Assembly (NCBI GenBank): GCA_946886845.1
Contig: CAMPJH010000012.1
Span: 1 to 17,734, forward strand
Length of the DNA: 17,734 nt
Reading direction: 5' to 3'
From: an uncultured Sphingomonas sp.
GTDB taxonomy: Bacteria; Pseudomonadota; Alphaproteobacteria; Sphingomonadales; Sphingomonadaceae
Below, one piece after another: positions 13,818-17,734 of the stretch (its first letter is position 1; the number at the start of each line of letters is the position of its first letter). Made by a program: the position numbers and the translations under genes. The notes under the pieces were generated by a model. That model did no database searches, was not told where the DNA came from, and saw only the letters and a list, made by a program, of their open reading frames with translations.

Positions 13818-15974
13818 CTACTCGCCCGGGCTGTAGACCCGCTCGGTGTGGCCCTTCAGCTGGTCGGGATAGAAATAGACCTCCCGCAGATTGCCCGAGG
13901 CGTAGCGTTGCGCCTGGTCGTTGAAGTGCGGCGAGGCGGGATCGCCGCTCTCGCCTCCGGCTGTGACAGCTCGGGCGCGGACCCGCGGGCCGAACTCCAC
14001 CACCGCGACGAAGCTGTTGCCATAGTCGCCGTACCAGCGCCTGGTGCCGCCGCGGGGCTCCGACCGGATCGAGGCGAGCGAGCCCCAGCGGCCGTTGGCG
14101 AAGGGCACCGCAATGCTCGGCGCCGAGTCGTTGTACGGTTGCACCCTGGCTCCCGATATTCGCTGGAAGCGGTTGACCTCGCCCCACGGCACATCCCAGC
14201 GGCCGAAGTCGCGCTGCAGCCAGGCGACGGCATCGTCTAGCGATTGGACCTTCTGTTCGGCGGTCGTATCGCGCCCCAGCCGCATGGTCTGGACGTTGAT
14301 CGGTTCGCCCGAGGGCGCATTAAGAGCCTTCATCATCCGGTCGACCCACGCCATGGCCAGCGTTTGCGGCACGGACTCGGCGCTCCACCGGTGATCCCAT
14401 CCGCGAAGCATGGCGATCGGCCGGGCAAGGCGCGAACGGCGGGCGTCGCCGCCAGGCAAGGCGTCATAGGCGGCGAGCAGCGGCGGGATCAGCGCCGCGA
14501 AGCCGGGCTGATTGCTGTCGAACGCCGCTGCATTGAGCTTGTCGAGCGTCCAGCCGCTGCTTCCTTCCAGCAGCTGCAGCGCGTGCAGCCCGCGGAAATT
14601 CTCGCCGTCGCGATCCATATATTTGGGGAAGTCCCTCGGATCGGGGCTGTGGGCGCCGGCGGCGCGATACGGCCAGGTGTTGGTGTTCTGCACCCAGCCG
14701 TTCGGTGGGTTGATGACGCTCGGCAGCTCGTCGAGCGCGTGCAGCCCGCCCCAGTCGGCGCTCGGGTCGCTGCCGTCGACGACACCCGAATAATCGCGCG
14801 CATTGTCGCGAGTCGGCACGAACTGCACGTGGAGGTAAGCGATCTCGCCCTTGCTGCTGGCGAAGATGGTGTTGTTGGAGCTGTTGGCCTTGAGCTCGGC
14901 GACCTTGAGGAAGGAAGCAAGGTCGGTCGCCTTGGTGCGCAGATAGGATTGCTGCAGCGCTTCGACCGGCTTGTCCATCATAGCGAAGGCGATCCAGCGG
15001 CCGTTTTCCGACCGCACGATCGGCCCGCGGTGCGCATGGTAGGTTGTGAAGGTGCGCTCGGCGAGCGCCCCGTCCTCAGTCCTGTAGCGGATCGTCACGG
15101 GGCGCTGCTCGAACGGATGCCAGTCGGGCCCGTAGCGGTAGACGGGTCCGAGCTCCGGCCACCTCATTTCGAAAGCGAACTCGTCAACGCTGTCGACGCC
15201 GCTCGAGGTGTGCATCCAGCCAACGTTCTGGTTGAAGCCCTGATAGATGAAGAACTGGCCCCAGGTCGTCGCGCCGTAAGCGTTGAGCCCCTCGCCGCTG
15301 GTCACCTGCAGCTCGGAGCGGAAGAAGAAGCTGGTGTGCGGGTTGATGAGCAGCAGAGCGCCGGTGCCGGGTGCTGTTATCTTCGGCGCGATGGCGATGC
15401 CGTTCGATCCCTGTAGCTCCAGCTCGCGAGGCGCAGCGGCCGCCGCCGACTTGCCGGAATAGAATTTCTCCAGCTCGCCGAGATCAATCCGCTCGATGTC
15501 GCCGCCGATGCTGCCTTCGGTGAAGCTCAGCGCCATCCACGGCTCGAAGTGGGTAAGCGCACGCGGGCGCAAGTTCGGATGCGTGGCGAGATAATAGTTC
15601 AGCCCGTTGGCCCAGGCAGTCATCAGCGTCTTCAGCCATTCCGGGCTGCGCGCATAATCCGCTTTGAGCTTCTCGTCGCTGACGAAGAGGCGGGCGCGCA
15701 AATCCTGCCAAATCGCCTTCTCGCCCTCGGCTTCGGCGGTGCGGCCAAGCGCCGTCAGGTAGTTTGCCTCGATGCGCGGGAAGTCGTCTTCGGCCTGGGC
15801 GTAGATCATCCCGAACACCGCATCGGCGTCGGTCGGCCCGTTGACGTGGGCAATCCCCCAGTCGTCTCGGGTGATCGTCACCCGTTCGGCTTGGCCTTTC
15901 CATCGGGAAAGCTCGGCTGGCGTCGCCGCGGCGGTGAGGATGAGCAGGACGAACGGAAGCAGGAAAGCGCGCAT
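13818..15974 (-). CDS. Secreted penicillin acylase family hydrolase (Ntn-type)
   Basis: A 718-residue periplasmic N-terminal-nucleophile amidase of the penicillin acylase superfamily (peptidase S45 type). The N-terminus MRAFLLPFVLLILTAAATPA is a signal peptide. The alpha-chain region (about 20-170) carries RDDWGIAHV and AQAEDDFPRIE, followed by a linker (about 170-189). Self-cleavage is expected before S190 in LQGSNGIAIAP, exposing the serine nucleophile of the beta chain. INPHTSFFFRSE (210-221) and the NSSNNTIFASSKGEIAYLH region further on are family blocks. Members cleave acyl amides such as beta-lactam side chains, lipopeptides or acyl-homoserine lactones; nothing here decides the substrate. 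The ATG at 15974 is preferred over a TTG two codons earlier. No ribosome binding site is visible; an inverted repeat covers the start. It is divergent from the MFS gene. Confidence 0.92.
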   Translation of the reverse strand: MRAFLLPFVLLILTAAATPAELSRWKGQAERVTITRDDWGIAHVNGPTDADAVFGMIYAQAEDDFPRIEANYLTALGRTAEAEGEKAIWQDLRARLFVSDEKLKADYARSPEWLKTLMTAWANGLNYYLATHPNLRPRALTHFEPWMALSFTEGSIGGDIERIDLGELEKFYSGKSAAAAAPRELELQGSNGIAIAPKITAPGTGALLLINPHTSFFFRSELQVTSGEGLNAYGATTWGQFFIYQGFNQNVGWMHTSSGVDSVDEFAFEMRWPELGPVYRYGPDWHPFEQRPVTIRYRTEDGALAERTFTTYHAHRGPIVRSENGRWIAFAMMDKPVEALQQSYLRTKATDLASFLKVAELKANSSNNTIFASSKGEIAYLHVQFVPTRDNARDYSGVVDGSDPSADWGGLHALDELPSVINPPNGWVQNTNTWPYRAAGAHSPDPRDFPKYMDRDGENFRGLHALQLLEGSSGWTLDKLNAAAFDSNQPGFAALIPPLLAAYDALPGGDARRSRLARPIAMLRGWDHRWSAESVPQTLAMAWVDRMMKALNAPSGEPINVQTMRLGRDTTAEQKVQSLDDAVAWLQRDFGRWDVPWGEVNRFQRISGARVQPYNDSAPSIAVPFANGRWGSLASIRSEPRGGTRRWYGDYGNSFVAVVEFGPRVRARAVTAGGESGDPASPHFNDQAQRYASGNLREVYFYPDQLKGHTERVYSPGE

Positions 15975-16009
15975 TGCCAAGGGCTAAGGTGCGCGCACCG
16001 CTTGGGCAA
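15974..16009. repeat. Nested inverted repeat at the acylase start codon
   Basis: A perfect 12-base palindrome GGTGCGCGCACC (15988-15999) is flanked by an outer pair: TTGCCAAG at 15974-15981 and CTTGGGCAA at 16001-16009, which match as an inverted repeat apart from one extra C. The outer left arm overlaps the acylase ATG (15972-15974). In the acylase transcript the arms could fold and hide the start; in DNA the palindrome could be an operator for a dimeric regulator. The rest of the 94-base gap (to 16068) holds a TTGTCA at 16023-16028, without a convincing -10 partner, and the MFS ribosome binding site. Confidence 0.45.
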
Positions 16010-16058
16010 GGCGGGCTGGCATTTGTCAGTCCGTTCGCGCTAGCTGGGCTTGAGGCAC

Positions 16059-16065
16059 GGGAGGT
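16059..16065 (+). promoter_or_regulatory. Strong ribosome binding site of the MFS gene
   Basis: GGGAGGT stands three bases before the ATG at 16069 and is the best Shine-Dalgarno match on the plus strand in this window. It fixes the start of the transporter. Confidence 0.7.
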
Positions 16066-16068
16066 TCG

Positions 16069-17364
16069 ATGGCCAAGGCTGATGAGCGGACGCCATTGCG
16101 GCGGGTGATCGGGGCGAGCCTGATCGGCACCACCATCGAATGGTACGACTTCTTCCTCTACGGGTCGGCCGCGGCTTTGGTCTTCAACCGGCTGTTCTTT
16201 CCCGATTACGACCCGCTGGTCGGCACCATGCTCGCCTTCGCAACCTACGCGCTCGGCTTCATCGCCCGCCCGGTCGGCGGGATCGTGTTCGGCCATTTCG
16301 GCGACCGCATCGGCCGCAAGAAATTGCTGATGTGGAGCCTGGTCCTGATGGGCGCCGCGACGGTCCTGATCGGGCTTCTACCAACCTATGCGCAGATCGG
16401 CATCTGGGCTCCGGTCGCGCTGATCGTCCTGCGCCTCGTCCAGGGTTTCGCGGTCGGCGGCGAATGGGGCGGCGCGGTGCTGATGGCGGCCGAGCACGGT
16501 GACGCGAAGCGGCGCGGCTTCTGGGCGAGCTGGCCGCAAGCCGGCGTCCCCGCCGGCAATTTGCTCGCCGCCGGCGTCCTGGCGCTGCTTGCGGGATTCC
16601 AGCCGGAAGACGCCTTCCTCGACTGGGGGTGGCGCGTGCCGTTCGTCCTGTCGGCGATCCTGGTCGTCGTCGGCTGGTACATCCGCAACCGAGTGGCCGA
16701 GAGCCCGATGTTCGAAAAGGCGATCGACGAGGCCGAGGCCCCGCCCAAGCTTCCGGCAATCGAGGTGGTGCGCGAGCGGCCGAAAGCGCTGGTGCTCGGT
16801 GCGGGCCTGCGGATCGGCGAGAACATCTCTTATTACATCCTCACGGTCTTCTCGCTGACCTATCTGGTCGACGTCGCCGCCGAAACCCGCAGCCTGGCAT
16901 TGAACGCGCTGTTGATCGGCGCCGCGGTGCAATTCCTCGCGATCCCGTTTTTCGCCTGGCTGTCCGACCGCATCGGCCGTCGGCCGGTCTATGCGTTCGG
17001 CGGGCTTGGCCTTGCCGCCTGGTCGTTTCTGCTGTTCCCGCTGCTCGGCTCGGGCGAGCCGGCGTCGATCGTCCTGGCGCTGGTCGTCGGGCTGGTGCTT
17101 CACGGTGCGATGTACGGGCCGCAGGCGGCGTTCATCACCGAGCTGTTCCCAACCCGGATCCGCTATTCGGGCGTCAGCCTTGCCTATCAGCTCACCGCGA
17201 TCGTCGGCGGGTCACTGGCGCCGATCATCGCGCTGGCATTGTACCAGCATTATGGGTCGGCGCTTCCAGTCGCGATTTATGTCGGCGTCGCCTGTGCGGT
17301 CAGCGGCCTCAGCGCGCTCTTCGCCCGCGAAACGCGCGGGGTCGAGCTGGCGGACATCCGCTAG
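16069..17364 (+). CDS. MFS transporter, metabolite:H+ symporter (MHS) family
   Basis: A 431-residue inner-membrane transporter with about 12 membrane helices, of the MHS branch of the major facilitator superfamily (ProP, ShiA and KgtP relatives). Signature blocks are TIEWYDFFLYGSAAAL (22-37), GHFGDRIGRKK between helices 2 and 3 (75-85), LRLVQGFAVGGEWGGA (121-136), and the repeated loop motif WLSDRIGRRPVY in the second half. Members import organic acids, betaine, proline or shikimate with protons; the substrate cannot be read from the sequence. Length is typical. The start is set by GGGAGGT just upstream. It diverges from the acylase gene across a 94-base region with a palindrome, so joint control is possible. 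It ends 28 bases before the convergent small-protein gene. Confidence 0.93.
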   Translation: MAKADERTPLRRVIGASLIGTTIEWYDFFLYGSAAALVFNRLFFPDYDPLVGTMLAFATYALGFIARPVGGIVFGHFGDRIGRKKLLMWSLVLMGAATVLIGLLPTYAQIGIWAPVALIVLRLVQGFAVGGEWGGAVLMAAEHGDAKRRGFWASWPQAGVPAGNLLAAGVLALLAGFQPEDAFLDWGWRVPFVLSAILVVVGWYIRNRVAESPMFEKAIDEAEAPPKLPAIEVVRERPKALVLGAGLRIGENISYYILTVFSLTYLVDVAAETRSLALNALLIGAAVQFLAIPFFAWLSDRIGRRPVYAFGGLGLAAWSFLLFPLLGSGEPASIVLALVVGLVLHGAMYGPQAAFITELFPTRIRYSGVSLAYQLTAIVGGSLAPIIALALYQHYGSALPVAIYVGVACAVSGLSALFARETRGVELADIR

Positions 17365-17392
17365 CGGCAGAGCATTGGCCTGTCGTGAGGAA

Positions 17393-17734
17393 TTAGGGGC
17401 TGGTCGGCTCGCGGTCGTCGTCATCATCGCTGATGTGGAGCGCGATAATGGCGATGGCGCCGAGCAGGAACGGAATATAGGCCCATGCCCCTGGCGTCTG
17501 ATAATTCGGCGCACGCGGCGGATATTGGTTCGCAGGCAACCCCGGCGGCGGCGGCAGATATTGAGCGGCCGTGGCGGCAGCGCCGCCGGCCATGACGGCC
17601 GCGCGCGACTGAGGCGTGCCAAGGACGCTCAGGGCCACAAGTGGATCGAGCGCCTGCGGGCTCGGCACCGTCGCAGCAAACGCCGGCTGCGCGGTGAGCA
17701 ACGCGGCTGCGCCCGCTGCCAGTACATACTTTCG
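17393..17734 (-). CDS. Small secreted or membrane protein with proline-rich segment and acidic tail (start outside window)
   Basis: I do not recognise a named family. The frame runs from the window edge to a TAA at 17393-17395. Its first visible residues are RKYVLAAGAAALLTAQPAFA, a clear signal peptide with positive n-region, hydrophobic core and an A-F-A cleavage site. The true start therefore lies just beyond the window, and the TTG at 17701 is internal. About 113 residues are visible. After the signal come an alanine-rich stretch, a proline/tyrosine-rich stretch (YLPPPPGLPANQYPPRAPNY), a hydrophobic segment of membrane length (WAYIPFLLGAIAIIALHI) and a tail with five aspartates (SDDDDDREPTSP). 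The product may be anchored in the inner membrane with the middle region outside. The 28 bases to the MFS stop hold no evident terminator. Confidence 0.75.
   Translation of the reverse strand, partial: RKYVLAAGAAALLTAQPAFAATVPSPQALDPLVALSVLGTPQSRAAVMAGGAAATAAQYLPPPPGLPANQYPPRAPNYQTPGAWAYIPFLLGAIAIIALHISDDDDDREPTSP

Noticed and set aside
14244..15416. Plus-strand open frame (390 codons) opposite the acylase
   Set aside because: It is an antisense shadow of a gene with a full Ntn acylase layout.
17365..17392. Possible terminator between the MFS gene and the small-protein gene
   Set aside because: There is no stable stem followed by a T-run on either strand.

Overview
The window is ordinary chromosomal DNA of an alphaproteobacterium. 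It most resembles the Sphingomonadales (Sphingomonas or Sphingomicrobium type), judging from protein wording, strong G/C bias at third codon positions, and two familiar alphaproteobacterial neighbourhoods: hflK-hflC-degP beside mrp, and ubiA/rsmE/gshA. The genus is an inference. Fifteen protein genes fill nearly all of it; the first (queF) and last (a small secreted protein) run off the window ends. I see no rRNA, tRNA, CRISPR, insertion sequence, prophage or origin. No gap between genes exceeds about 115 bases.

Layout. 1-233 (+): the end of queF (queuosine pathway). 235-6933 (-): in transcription order hflK, hflC, degP, a secreted protein of unknown function, an NTF2-like protein and an OPT-family transporter. 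The first three form a membrane and periplasm protein quality-control module. The last three form a tightly packed set of unclear purpose. 7008-8420 (+): mrp (Fe-S carrier ATPase) and a CoA-binding YccU-like protein, transcribed away from hflK. 8417-10688 (-): ubiA (ubiquinone) and pmbA (half of the TldD/PmbA protease). 10701-13817 (+): rsmE (16S rRNA methylation), gshA (glutathione synthesis) and a proline iminopeptidase whose start codon overlaps the gshA stop. 13818-15974 (-): a secreted self-processing penicillin-acylase-family hydrolase. 16069-17364 (+): an MHS-type MFS transporter. 17393-17734 (-): a small secreted or membrane protein with a proline-rich middle and an acidic tail, truncated by the window end.

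Architecture. Packing is extreme. Three of the four convergent pairs meet at their stop codons, sharing a CTAG, abutting as TAGCTA, or one base apart, so there is no room for a terminator. The divergent ubiA and rsmE starts are only 12 bases apart. Co-directional genes are often linked by ATGA, GTGA or TAATG overlaps.

I do not find a convincing undescribed multi-gene system. The observations I would follow up first are: the glutamate-cysteine ligase lacks both cysteines of the CC2 pair; a nested inverted repeat covers the acylase start codon in the acylase/MFS intergenic region; an uncharacterised secreted protein is coupled to an NTF2-like protein and an OPT transporter; and the terminator-free convergent stops recur. 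Positions and translations come directly from the sequence. Family assignments come from recognition of conserved motifs, without database searches.
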